From the NCBI RefSeq assembly GCF_004005965.1, contig NZ_SACY01000001.1:737366-801365 (forward strand): 64,000 nucleotides of DNA, given 5' to 3'. This stretch comes from Sandaracinomonas limnophila (GTDB lineage Bacteria > Bacteroidota > Bacteroidia > Cytophagales > Spirosomataceae). Every line of letters starts with the position of its first letter. The stretch's first letter is position 1. Shown here piece by piece: positions 36,410 to 45,351 of this stretch. The position numbers and the translations under genes were made by a program. The notes below the pieces were generated by a model. The model made no database searches. It saw only the letters and a program-made list of their open reading frames with translations, and was not told the DNA's origin.

Positions 36410-36447
36410 ATTGTTAATTGTTAATTGTGAATTAACAATTAACAATT
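36409..36447. repeat. Inverted TTAATTG array forming a perfect 18-bp hairpin
   Basis: The left arm (36409-36426) and right arm (36430-36447) are exact reverse complements of AATTGTTAATTGTTAATT with a GTG loop. The array starts at the Omp85 stop and ends ten bases before the lpd stop, so it fills a convergent junction where no other terminator is present. Confidence 0.9.
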
Positions 36448-36456
36448 AACAATTAT

Positions 36457-37863
36457 TTAAGCGTGTATCGCTCTCTTGGCCGTAGCTGCCAAACAAGCTT
36501 CTTTAATCGCTTCAGTGTAGGTTGGGTGAGCATGCGACATGCGAGAAATATCTTCTGCACTGGCACGGTATTCCATAGCAACTACTGCCTCCGCAATTAA
36601 ATCAGCTGCGCGAGCACCAATGATGTGCACACCTAAAATTTCATCTGTATTGGCATCTGCAAGTACTTTAACCAATCCTGCCTCATCCATAGAAGCGATT
36701 GATCTTCCTAAAGCCTTGAATGGGAAAGAACCTTCCTTGTAAGCAATACCCGCATTCTTTAAATCTTGCTCTGTGGCTCCTACAGCTGCAACCTCTGGCC
36801 AAGTATAAACAACACCTGGAATTAAAGAATAATTGATATGCGGTTTTTGTCCGGCAATTGTTTCAGCAACAAATACACCTTCTTCCTCAGCTTTGTGGGC
36901 TAACATGGCACCACGAACCACATCTCCAATTGCATAAATACCGGAAACCTTTGTTTGAAGTGTATGATCATCAACATCTATTCGACCCCTCTCATCAGTT
37001 GCTAGACCCGCTGCGGCCAAATTTAAACCGTCTGTATAAGGTCTTCTACCGATACAAACCAAACAATAATCTCCTTTGATTTCAACCTCCTCACCTTTTG
37101 AATTAGTTGCTTTTACAACTACTTCCTTTCCGGTAGTTGAAGCACTTGAAACCTTATGAGATAAATAAAAATCAGCGCCTAATTTGGCAATTTCTTTTTG
37201 CAACTCCTTACCCATCGTTTTGTCCATGGTTGGAATCATTGAATCCGCAAATTCAACAAAGCTAACCTTAGCTCCTAATCGAGCATAAACAGATCCCAAT
37301 TCAGCACCGATAACGCCAGCTCCAATCACAATCAAATGCTTTGGAATCTCTGACATTTTCAAAGCCTCTGTAGAAGTAATGATTCGTTTTTTATCTACTG
37401 GAATAAAAGGCAAATTAGTTGGCTTTGATCCTGTAGCAATTATGATGTTTTTACCAGCAATGATTTCTGAAGAACCATCTTCTTTAGTTACCTTAACTGT
37501 TTTAGCACTTTCAAAAGATCCTAAACCATTAAAAACGGTAACCTTATTTTTCTTCATCAAGTAGCTAATTCCTGCATTCAGTTTACTAACCACTCCTGCC
37601 TTACGCTCAATCAATTTAGCAATATCAACCTTAGGCTTCCCTACAGAAATACCATGTGCTTCAAAATTGTGAACCGCATTATGGAAATGTTCTGAGGAAT
37701 CTAAAAGGGCTTTAGATGGAATACAACCCACATTTAAACAAGTTCCTCCTAAAACGGAATATTTTTCAATAATGGCTGTTTTAAAACCTAATTGCGCAGA
37801 ACGAATAGCTGACACATATCCACCAGGACCTGAACCAATAACTACAACATCAAACTCTTGCAT
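36457..37863 (-). CDS. lpdA: Dihydrolipoyl dehydrogenase (E3)
   Basis: The 468-residue flavoprotein reoxidises dihydrolipoamide in 2-oxoacid dehydrogenases. It has the FAD motif VVIGSGPGGYVSAIRSAQLG, the redox disulfide GGTCLNVGCIPSKALL, the NAD motif VIGAGVIGAELGSVYARLG and the C-terminal His-Glu pair in SHAHPTYTEAIKE. It lies 48 bp after sucB on the same strand, with a terminator hairpin between, so expression may be partly independent. Together with SucA and SucB it completes the 2-oxoglutarate dehydrogenase set. Confidence 0.96.
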   Translation of the reverse strand: MQEFDVVVIGSGPGGYVSAIRSAQLGFKTAIIEKYSVLGGTCLNVGCIPSKALLDSSEHFHNAVHNFEAHGISVGKPKVDIAKLIERKAGVVSKLNAGISYLMKKNKVTVFNGLGSFESAKTVKVTKEDGSSEIIAGKNIIIATGSKPTNLPFIPVDKKRIITSTEALKMSEIPKHLIVIGAGVIGAELGSVYARLGAKVSFVEFADSMIPTMDKTMGKELQKEIAKLGADFYLSHKVSSASTTGKEVVVKATNSKGEEVEIKGDYCLVCIGRRPYTDGLNLAAAGLATDERGRIDVDDHTLQTKVSGIYAIGDVVRGAMLAHKAEEEGVFVAETIAGQKPHINYSLIPGVVYTWPEVAAVGATEQDLKNAGIAYKEGSFPFKALGRSIASMDEAGLVKVLADANTDEILGVHIIGARAADLIAEAVVAMEYRASAEDISRMSHAHPTYTEAIKEACLAATAKRAIHA

Positions 37864-37872
37864 AATTTTATA

Positions 37873-37904
37873 AAAAAAAGAGAATAGGCCACTTGGGCCT
37901 ATTC
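37873..37904 (-). terminator. Intrinsic terminator between sucB and lpd
   Basis: The 9-bp stem GAATAGGCC/GGCCTATTC with a 5-nt loop is followed on the minus strand by CTCTTTTTTTT. Confidence 0.83.
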
Positions 37905-37911
37905 AAAATTG

Positions 37912-39444
37912 TTAAACATCTAATAATAATCTACTTGGATCTTCTAATAATTGCTTCAAACGAACTAAGAATGAAACAGACTCGCGACCATCAATAATTC
38001 TATGGTCATAAGAAAGAGCAAGATACATGATTGGTCGAACTACTACTTGTCCATCTACAACTACAGCACGCTCAACGATGTTGTGCATACCTAAAATGGC
38101 TACTTGTGGCGCATTGATGATTGGTGTAGAAAGCATAGAACCAAATACACCACCATTGGTGATTGTAAATGTTCCGCCCGACATTTCATCTAAGGTTAAC
38201 TTGTTATCTCTTGCTTTTGTTGCCAAACGAACAACTTCTGCCTCGATTCCTGCTAAACTTAAATTTTCAGCATTTCTAATTACTGGAACTACTAATCCTT
38301 TAGGAGCAGAAACTGCAATGGAAACATCACAATAATCGTGATATATTATTTCTTCTCCATCAATTTGAGCATTAACTGCTGGATATTCTTTTAAAGCCAC
38401 ACAAACTGCTTTAGTAAAGAAAGACATAAAGCCTAAACCAACACCATGCTTCTCTTTAAACTTATCTTTGTATTTAGCTCTTAAATCCATCACTGGCTTC
38501 ATGTCAACCTCATTAAAGGTTGTTAACATGGCAGTTTCATTCTTAACTGCTACTAAACGACGAGCAACAGTTTTACGCAAAGAAGTCATTTTCTCTCTTC
38601 TTTTTCCTCTTCCCTCACTTTCAACTCTCAACTGTCCACTTTCCACTTCCTTCCCACTTTCCACTTTCAACTGTCCACTCTCCACTTTCAGTGCATCTTC
38701 CTTCGTAATTCTACCTCCCACACCTGTTCCAGCAACCTGAGCGGCAGAAACACCTTTCTCGTCTAATATTTTAGCAGCTGCTGGCGACGGATGTCCCGCA
38801 GCGTAATTTCCTGAAACTGGAGCAGCCTCTATCTTTGGAGTAGTTGCAGCCTGAGCAACAGGAGCTGGAGTTGCTATTGCACCACCTGTTGTTAGAGTTG
38901 CTAATAAACCTCCAATCGGCACTACAGAACCTGGTTCTGCAACAATTTGTAAAACACCTGCAGCTTCGGCTGGCATTTCGAAAGTTGCTTTATCTGATTC
39001 TAATTCACAAAGTACTTCGTCCAATGCAACAGAATCTCCTGATTTTTTATTCCAATTCGCTACAGTTACCTCAGAAATTGATTCCCCAACAGGTGGCACT
39101 TTGATTTCCAAAACCTGACTTGGAGCAGATGAAGTAACTGGTGCTGGTGCAACAGCTTGTTCTTTTACTGGCTCAACTGCTGGAGCTGCGGATGCTGTCG
39201 CACTTGCACTAGAAGCCTCGATGGTACAAATGGTAGCACCAATTGGTAAAACATCTCCTTCTTTTGCCACAATTCGCAAAATACCTTCGGCTTCTGCTGG
39301 CAATTCAAAGGTAGCTTTGTCCGACTCTAATTCGCACAACACCTCATCTAATTTGACTAAATCGCCATCCTTCTTGTTCCAAGTGGCAACTGTAACTTCC
39401 GTAATTGATTCGCCTACGGCAGGCACCTTCATTTCTATGGCCAT
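37912..39444 (-). CDS. sucB: 2-oxoglutarate dehydrogenase E2 (dihydrolipoyl succinyltransferase), two lipoyl domains
   Basis: The 510-residue E2 has two tandem lipoyl domains (about 1-75 and 115-190), each with the lipoyl-lysine motif [10 protein letters not shown]. An Ala/Pro linker follows, then a peripheral-subunit-binding domain ([29 protein letters not shown]) and the catalytic domain with the [14 protein letters not shown] active site. Between the binding domain and the catalytic domain lies [14 protein letters not shown] and further copies to about residue 280. This is a 7-residue-periodic stretch encoded by a heptamer DNA array. LipA (11.7 kb) supplies its lipoyl groups. It follows sucA by 12 bp. 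Confidence 0.95.
   Translation of the reverse strand: MAIEMKVPAVGESITEVTVATWNKKDGDLVKLDEVLCELESDKATFELPAEAEGILRIVAKEGDVLPIGATICTIEASSASATASAAPAVEPVKEQAVAPAPVTSSAPSQVLEIKVPPVGESISEVTVANWNKKSGDSVALDEVLCELESDKATFEMPAEAAGVLQIVAEPGSVVPIGGLLATLTTGGAIATPAPVAQAATTPKIEAAPVSGNYAAGHPSPAAAKILDEKGVSAAQVAGTGVGGRITKEDALKVESGQLKVESGKEVESGQLRVESEGRGKRREKMTSLRKTVARRLVAVKNETAMLTTFNEVDMKPVMDLRAKYKDKFKEKHGVGLGFMSFFTKAVCVALKEYPAVNAQIDGEEIIYHDYCDVSIAVSAPKGLVVPVIRNAENLSLAGIEAEVVRLATKARDNKLTLDEMSGGTFTITNGGVFGSMLSTPIINAPQVAILGMHNIVERAVVVDGQVVVRPIMYLALSYDHRIIDGRESVSFLVRLKQLLEDPSRLLLDV
38611..38690 (-). repeat. GTGGAAA/GTTGAAA heptamer array inside sucB
   Basis: On the coding strand about eleven units such as GTGGAGA, GTGGACA, GTTGAAA and GTGGAAA run nearly uninterrupted. 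They are of the same family as the intergenic array at 21208-21258. Because three units make 21 nt, the protein shows a seven-residue period (KVESGQL). Confidence 0.88.
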
Positions 39445-39456
39445 ATTACTAGGCTT

Positions 39457-42192
39457 TTATTTGTTTAAATCAAACGCTTTATCAATAAGGGCAGCTTGTT
39501 CTTGCCCATGTACTTTCAAGAATCCAGTTGCAGGAGATGCCGATTTTTTACGAGCAAATAGCGACTTGAATTTATTGAATCCTGCCTCGCGTACTACATA
39601 CGACCAATATCCCATATTTTCAGGCTCTTCCTGAATAAAACATACTTCTGCATTCTTATATTTTGCCAATTCCTTATCTAATTGCTTAGCTGGGAATGGG
39701 TGCAATTGCTCTAAACGAATAATTGCGACATCTTTACGCTTATCTTTTTCTTGGCGCTCTTCTAAATCATAAAAAACTTTACCGGAACATACCAAAACAC
39801 GCTTAACTTTTGCCTTATCAGCAAATTCATCTCCAATAACCTCTTGGAATCTACCTTTTTTGAAATCAGCAATTGGTGAAACTACTTTCGGATGACGGAA
39901 AATAGACTTAGGAGACATAACAACTAATGGCTTTCTAAACTCCCAAATCAATTGTCTTCTCAATGCATGAAAAATATTGGCGGGTGTTGTAATGTTTGCA
40001 ACCACCATGTTATCTTCAGCAGCTAATTGTAAGAAACGCTCGGGACGAGCATTTGAGTGCTCTGGACCTTGGCCTTCGTAACCATGTGGTAACAACATCA
40101 CCAATCCATTTTGCGTACCCCACTTAGATTCGTGAGAACTTATAAACTGATCGATCATTGTTTGCGCTCCATTGGCAAAATCACCAAATTGCGCCTCCCA
40201 GATAACCAAAGCATCTGGATTAGCTAGAGCATATCCAAATTCATATCCTAATACACCATATTCAGAAAGCAAAGAGTTGTAAATACTAATCTTCTCTTGA
40301 CCCTCCTCAATGTGGTTCAAATTGCAATAATTTTCATTGGTATTGGCATCATGTAATACGGCATGTCGGTGAGAGAATGTCCCTCTTTGTACATCTTGTC
40401 CCGATAAACGAACGATTTTCCCTTCGGTCAAAATTGAACCATAGGCTAATAATTCTGCTGTTGCCCAATTCAATTGTCCTTTATCAAAAAACACCTTACG
40501 ATCTGCAACTACCTTTTCAATTTGCTTTAAGGCTACAAATCCTTTAGGTAAGGAAGTTAATGCCTTTGAAACCTTATCAATTACTTTTTGGTCAATTCCC
40601 GTTTCAGGTGATTGTTCAAAATCTTTCGCTTCAGCATAACGAAGCTCAGACCAACGATTATCCAATTTTAATGGAATATAAGGAGGGCGAACTTTTTGCT
40701 TCACCATATCCAAACGAGCTTGCAACTCAGCTTTGAAATTGCTATCCATTTGTTCAGCTAATTTCGCATCAATATCCCCTCTTTTAATCAAGGTTTGCGT
40801 ATAAATCTCTCTTGGATTTGGATGCGTTGCAATATTAGCGTACAAGGTGGGCTGCGTAAAACGAGGCTCATCTGACTCGTTATGTCCATTTCTACGGTAA
40901 CAAACCATATCCACAAACACATCACGGTTAAATTCCTGACGGAATTCAGCGGCCATTCTTGATACAAAAACTACTGCCTCTGGATCATCTCCATTTACGT
41001 GAAAAACGGGTGCATCAATAATTTTCGCAACATCTGTACAATATATGGCTGAACGTGCATCCTCAAAATCAGTTGTAAAACCTACTTGGTTATTGATAAC
41101 AAAGTGAATGGTTCCACCAGTTTGATACCCTTTCAATTTAGCCATTTGAGTTACCTCATACACAATCCCTTGTCCAGCTACAGCTGCATCTCCATGTATT
41201 AAAATTGGTAAAACCTCATCATAATTTTCATTATACAAAGCATCTGCACGAGCGCGGCAAAAACCTTCTACTAATGGATTTACGGCCTCTAAGTGAGACG
41301 GATTGGGTGCTAACTTAATTGCTATTTCATGTCCTGAGGGAGAAACGTGTTTACTAGAATAACCTAAGTGATATTTAACGTCACCATCACCATGTATTTC
41401 ATTTGGCACATTTCCTTCGAAACCATCAAAAATGGCTTCGTAAGATTTATGCATAATATTTGCCAAAACATTCAAACGACCGCGGTGCGCCATCCCAATC
41501 ATTGCCTCCTTCACTCCACCTTCTGCCGCTTTATTGATAATTGCATCTAAACCTGCAATTGTACTCTCACCACCCTCTAAACCGAAACGTTTTTGTCCTA
41601 AATATTTTGTACCTAAAAAGTTCTCAAATACAACGGCCTCATTCAATTTTTGAAGAATTTGCTTCTTTTCGTCTAGGCTAGGTTGAAAAGAAAGTGCTTC
41701 CTTTTCGATTTTATTTCGCAACCATTCCTTTGCCTTCATTTCACGGATATACGAATATTCAAATCCGATCGAACCCGCGTAAATTTTGTTTAAAGCATCT
41801 ACAATTTTTCGCAAACTAACTGGACCTAAACCCATAAAAGAACCTGCTTGGAAAACAGTATCCAAATCTGCATCGCTCAAAGCATAATCTTGAATGTTCA
41901 ACCTTGGCTCACGATTTTTGCGCTCACGTACTGGATTTGTTTTGGCTAACAGGTGTCCACGTGAACGAAAAGCCTTAATTAAACTAATTACAGCCATTTC
42001 TTTTTGAACATGCGTTGCCTCCACATTCCCAACACCACCGCCCATAGCTTCTTGCCAGGTTTGTGCAAAATCAAAACCCTTAAAAAAGTCTCTCCAACTA
42101 GAATCAACTGAATTAATATCTTGCTTGTAGGCATCGTACAGGTCCGAAATAACCTGTGTATCTGCATTTGCTATAAAGGAAAATGAATCCAT
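39457..42192 (-). CDS. sucA: 2-oxoglutarate dehydrogenase E1 (thiamine-diphosphate decarboxylase)
   Basis: The 911-residue E1 has the N-terminal E2-interacting segment (LYDAYKQDINSVDSSWRDFF). The ThDP-dependent core contains GMAHRGRLNVLANI, HGDAAVAGQGIVYE, the ThDP/Mg motif VNGDDPEAVVF and VDMVCYRRNGHNESDEPRF. The C-terminal domain has LPHGYEGQGPEHSNARPERF. It is the first gene of sucA-sucB-lpd. The 240-bp upstream gap holds a REP-like element but no other gene. Confidence 0.97.
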   Translation of the reverse strand: MDSFSFIANADTQVISDLYDAYKQDINSVDSSWRDFFKGFDFAQTWQEAMGGGVGNVEATHVQKEMAVISLIKAFRSRGHLLAKTNPVRERKNREPRLNIQDYALSDADLDTVFQAGSFMGLGPVSLRKIVDALNKIYAGSIGFEYSYIREMKAKEWLRNKIEKEALSFQPSLDEKKQILQKLNEAVVFENFLGTKYLGQKRFGLEGGESTIAGLDAIINKAAEGGVKEAMIGMAHRGRLNVLANIMHKSYEAIFDGFEGNVPNEIHGDGDVKYHLGYSSKHVSPSGHEIAIKLAPNPSHLEAVNPLVEGFCRARADALYNENYDEVLPILIHGDAAVAGQGIVYEVTQMAKLKGYQTGGTIHFVINNQVGFTTDFEDARSAIYCTDVAKIIDAPVFHVNGDDPEAVVFVSRMAAEFRQEFNRDVFVDMVCYRRNGHNESDEPRFTQPTLYANIATHPNPREIYTQTLIKRGDIDAKLAEQMDSNFKAELQARLDMVKQKVRPPYIPLKLDNRWSELRYAEAKDFEQSPETGIDQKVIDKVSKALTSLPKGFVALKQIEKVVADRKVFFDKGQLNWATAELLAYGSILTEGKIVRLSGQDVQRGTFSHRHAVLHDANTNENYCNLNHIEEGQEKISIYNSLLSEYGVLGYEFGYALANPDALVIWEAQFGDFANGAQTMIDQFISSHESKWGTQNGLVMLLPHGYEGQGPEHSNARPERFLQLAAEDNMVVANITTPANIFHALRRQLIWEFRKPLVVMSPKSIFRHPKVVSPIADFKKGRFQEVIGDEFADKAKVKRVLVCSGKVFYDLEERQEKDKRKDVAIIRLEQLHPFPAKQLDKELAKYKNAEVCFIQEEPENMGYWSYVVREAGFNKFKSLFARKKSASPATGFLKVHGQEQAALIDKAFDLNK

Positions 42193-42201
42193 AAGTTAAA
42201 A

Positions 42202-42237
42202 TCCTACCAGGTAGGAAAAGTTTCAAATGTTATAAAT
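42202..42237. repeat. REP-like palindrome and tail in the sucA leader
   Basis: The palindrome CCTACCAGGTAGG is followed by a tail containing TTTCAAATGTTATA. That 14-nt tail is shared with the REP-like units at about 1061-1075 (reverse complement), although the palindromic head differs. The rest of the 42193-42432 gap is AT-rich and shows no gene. Confidence 0.5.
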
Positions 42238-42432
42238 TGGGTTAAGAGTCTATCTTTCTAACTAAAATATCTTTGCAAGTTACAAAGCAAATATTATTTA
42301 ACCATAAAAAAAACAATGCTTTTTTAAGAAAATAAGCACAAATTTCTCAGGTTTTAGGCTACACTTTTTGAATGCAATGCAAATCTTGAAAAAGGGAAAT
42401 ATTTTCTTTGATTAGTATTAAAAATAAACCTA

Positions 42433-43434
42433 TTAAGGCCTAAAACCATTCGACTTTCCATTCCCTAAATCTATATCATAGCGAATACCAATTTGATGAA
42501 ATCCAGAACCTGAATCATTTTGAGTAGAAGTTGACGAAACAATACTTGAACTACTACTCGAAAGACTTTTTCCTAAAAAGTCATAACCGTAGGTAAGCAT
42601 AAAGTTTTTACTAAGTCCTATTTGTACAAGTCCCAGCAAGGCAGGATTTCCCATTTCTGCTCCCGTATTTTGAGACCAAATACCAAATCCAACAGTTTGC
42701 CTAACCCAATAAATTGCATAAACATCTGCTTTATACTCAGAAGTAGCTCCAAGCGACTGATACCTGAGCACTGAACCCACCCGCAATACTCCATCTCCTA
42801 TTTCTTTCAAAAACTGCACCTGCCCATAAATAGGCACAGTTGAACTCGTACCAAAATAGGCACTCGGTCTTGAAATCCCCAACTGAAAAATAGGTGTTTG
42901 GTAATACAAACCTACCCCATAACTACCTTGCAAATCTGTATTGCCTGAACTGGTTATAACTGGAATTTGATTGGTTCCAATATTTGCCCCAACAAACAAC
43001 TCTCTATCATCTGAGTTCCATACTCGTTTGGAAACAACTACCGCCAAACCTAGATTAGAAGCAATACCACCAGATGTTCCATAGGTATTTCCATTAAAAC
43101 CCAAAAATCCAATCCCCCAATTTTCATCATTAATGGGCATATCAAAACTCAAATATTGCTGAGAAAAATTCGACAAGCCAGGCACCGTAAACAAGGGCTT
43201 CTTTCTATAAAATCCCGTTACCGACGCAACCTTACTTGCTCCTGCCCTTGCCGGATTTATACTTAATGGCATATTGGGATACATCATCCGCAAAGATTCT
43301 TGTTGAGCGAGTGAGGGATGAGGGATGAGGTAAGAGGTAAGAAGTAAGAGGTAAGAGGTAAGAGGTAAAAGCCGGTGCCTGAGGCCGAGCGAAGCAAGGA
43401 AACTCGAAGTCGAGGCTATTTTATTTTTTTTCAT
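42433..43434 (-). CDS. PorP/SprF family type IX secretion outer-membrane protein
   Basis: The 333-residue protein has the PorP/SprF N-terminal pattern MMYPNMPLSINPARAGASKV and repeated barrel strands such as NWGIGFLGFNGNTYGT, LGLAVVVSKRV and LRVGSVLRYQSL. PorP/SprF proteins anchor T9SS adhesins or gliding components to the outer membrane. I start at 43434 (MKKNKIASTSSF). The signal peptide is odd: its hydrophobic core (LLPLTSYLLLLTSYLIP) is encoded by a heptamer array, and its n-region is encoded by a REP-like sequence. The partner cargo normally encoded next to such genes is absent. Confidence 0.85.
   Translation of the reverse strand: MKKNKIASTSSFLASLGLRHRLLPLTSYLLLLTSYLIPHPSLAQQESLRMMYPNMPLSINPARAGASKVASVTGFYRKKPLFTVPGLSNFSQQYLSFDMPINDENWGIGFLGFNGNTYGTSGGIASNLGLAVVVSKRVWNSDDRELFVGANIGTNQIPVITSSGNTDLQGSYGVGLYYQTPIFQLGISRPSAYFGTSSTVPIYGQVQFLKEIGDGVLRVGSVLRYQSLGATSEYKADVYAIYWVRQTVGFGIWSQNTGAEMGNPALLGLVQIGLSKNFMLTYGYDFLGKSLSSSSSSIVSSTSTQNDSGSGFHQIGIRYDIDLGNGKSNGFRP
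43310..43371 (-). repeat. GTAAGAG/GGATGAG heptamer array encoding a signal-peptide core
   Basis: On the plus strand two GGATGAG units are followed by GTAAGAG, GTAAGAA and four further GTAAGAG-like units. Read on the minus strand they give the 7-residue-periodic LTSYLLL sequence of the PorP/SprF signal peptide. The same family forms the intergenic array at 48735-48824. Confidence 0.88.
43372..43416 (-). repeat. REP-like element inside the PorP/SprF signal-peptide region
   Basis: GGTGCCTGAGGCCGAGCGAAGC is followed by CTCGAAGTCGAG, which can form a hairpin. It is far more GC-rich than the flanks. It encodes roughly residues 7-21 of the protein. Confidence 0.65.
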
Positions 43435-43509
43435 TCTGACAATATGACACATTTTTTTGGCTTGGTATTTAATTTGTTATAAGGAACCAAAATTATAATA
43501 AAAAATCAA

Positions 43510-45321
43510 ATGAAAGAAACAGGTAACATTTCCATTCACACCGAAAATATTTTCCCAATCATTAAGAAATTTCTTTATTCAGATCATGAAATCTTTTTGA
43601 GAGAATTAGTTTCTAATGCAGTTGATGCCACTCAAAAAATCAAAAGATTAAACTCTATTGGAGAATTTTCTGGAGAATTAGGAGAATTAAAAGTAAAAGT
43701 AAGTTTCGACAAAGAAGCCAAAACCATCACCATTTCAGATAAGGGTATTGGTATGACTGCCGAAGAAATTAAAAAATACATCAACCAAATTGCTTTCTCT
43801 GGAGCCACTGAGTTCGTTGAAAAATACAAAGACAAAGGAGATGAGCAAGCAATTATCGGACACTTTGGCCTTGGTTTTTACTCTGCCTTTATGGTTGCCA
43901 AAGAAGTTGAAATCATTTCCAAATCTCACCAGGAAGGCTCAGAAGCAGCTCGCTGGATTTGTGACGGCAGTACGCAATTTGAAATCTCCTCAGCTGAAAA
44001 GGCTGATAGAGGAACTGACATCATTTTACATATTGCAGAAGATTCCGAAGAGTTTTTAGAGGAATTCCGCCTAAAATCTATCCTAGAAAAATATGGCAAG
44101 TTCTTACCTGTTGAAATTGAATTTGGAGATAAAATCATCAATAACCCGAGTCCACTTTGGACACGTAATCCTGCCGACTTAACAGATGAAGATTATTTGA
44201 AATTCTACGATGAATTGTACCCATTCCAAGAAAAACCTTTATTCTGGATCCACTTAAATGTAGATTATCCTTTTAATTTAACGGGTATTCTCTATTTCCC
44301 TAAAATCAAAAACGAATTCCAGGTACAAAAAGAGAAAATCCAATTGTATTCTCGACAAGTTTTTATTACCGACGAGGTAAAAGACGTAGTTCCAGAATTC
44401 TTAATGTTATTACACGGAGTAATTGATTCTCCAGATATTCCTTTGAACGTTTCAAGAAGTTTCTTGCAGTCTGATTCAAATGTTAAGAAAATTACTGGGC
44501 ATATAACCAAAAAAGTTGCTGATAAATTACATGATTTATACAAAGCAGACCGTGCAGGTTATGAGGAAAAATTTGATAACATTGGCTTATTTGTAAAATA
44601 TGGCCTTATTTCGGATGAAAAATTCTATGAAAGAGCTAAAGACATTTGTTTAGTACAAGATACCGATGGCAAATATTTTACCTTGCAAGAATATGAAGAA
44701 TCAATTCAAGCGGCTCAAACCGATAAAGACAACAAGAAAATATTCTTATATGCTACCGATATTCAGCAACAAGATGCCTTTATTCAATCCGCCAAAACAA
44801 AAGGTTATTCTATTTTAAAAATGGATTCTATGATTGATAGCCATTTTATTAATCAATTAGAATACAAAAATCAGGACATCCAATGGAAACGTGTAGATTC
44901 TGACGCATTAGACAAACTAATTGATACTGGAAATAAATTAGAAATTTTATTATCTAAAAAACAACAAGAAGTTGTAAAATCAACTTTTGAATCTGTTTTA
45001 GCAGATCCAAGTAAAGTTGTAGCTATTGAAGGTATGTCGGCAGAGGAATTACCTGCAATCGTTACCCAAAACGAGTTCATGCGCAGAATGAATGAAATGC
45101 AGAAAAATGGAGGAAATGGGATGTTCGGAGGAATGCCCGCAACATACAACATCACCATCAATGGCAATCACCCAGTTGTAGAAAAATTAGCTAAAGAATC
45201 TGATGAAGAAAAACGAAATGCTTTAGCTAAACAAATTGCTGACTTGGCCTTGTTATCTCAGAATCTTTTGACTGGTGCAGAGCTAACGGCGTTTATTAAG
45301 AGAAACGTTAATGAATTGTAA
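43510..45321 (+). CDS. htpG: Molecular chaperone HtpG (Hsp90)
   Basis: The 603-residue cytosolic chaperone has the GHKL ATPase motifs FLRELVSNAVDATQKI, ISDKGIGMTAEEI and IGHFGLGFYSAFMVA, and the catalytic Arg loop LNVSRSFLQSD in the middle domain. The C-terminal dimerisation domain is short, as in bacterial forms. It is monocistronic. The last codons and stop merge into a TTAATTG heptamer array shared with the convergent gene. Confidence 0.97.
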   Translation: MKETGNISIHTENIFPIIKKFLYSDHEIFLRELVSNAVDATQKIKRLNSIGEFSGELGELKVKVSFDKEAKTITISDKGIGMTAEEIKKYINQIAFSGATEFVEKYKDKGDEQAIIGHFGLGFYSAFMVAKEVEIISKSHQEGSEAARWICDGSTQFEISSAEKADRGTDIILHIAEDSEEFLEEFRLKSILEKYGKFLPVEIEFGDKIINNPSPLWTRNPADLTDEDYLKFYDELYPFQEKPLFWIHLNVDYPFNLTGILYFPKIKNEFQVQKEKIQLYSRQVFITDEVKDVVPEFLMLLHGVIDSPDIPLNVSRSFLQSDSNVKKITGHITKKVADKLHDLYKADRAGYEEKFDNIGLFVKYGLISDEKFYERAKDICLVQDTDGKYFTLQEYEESIQAAQTDKDNKKIFLYATDIQQQDAFIQSAKTKGYSILKMDSMIDSHFINQLEYKNQDIQWKRVDSDALDKLIDTGNKLEILLSKKQQEVVKSTFESVLADPSKVVAIEGMSAEELPAIVTQNEFMRRMNEMQKNGGNGMFGGMPATYNITINGNHPVVEKLAKESDEEKRNALAKQIADLALLSQNLLTGAELTAFIKRNVNEL

Positions 45322-45351
45322 ATTGTAAATTGTTAATTGTTAATTATTAAC
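45314..45351. repeat. TTAATTG heptamer array between htpG and a convergent gene
   Basis: About five units (TTGTAAA, TTGTTAA, TTATTAA) span the htpG stop and the stop of the minus-strand sorting-domain gene, whose terminal residues LIINN are encoded in it. The array has a single orientation, unlike other convergent junctions. Confidence 0.82.

Noticed and set aside
43372..43434. PorP/SprF gene as a pseudogene because of its repeat-made N-terminus
   Set aside because: The frame is intact from 43434 to the stop, and the N-terminus still has a basic start, a hydrophobic core and a plausible cleavage site (SLAQ).
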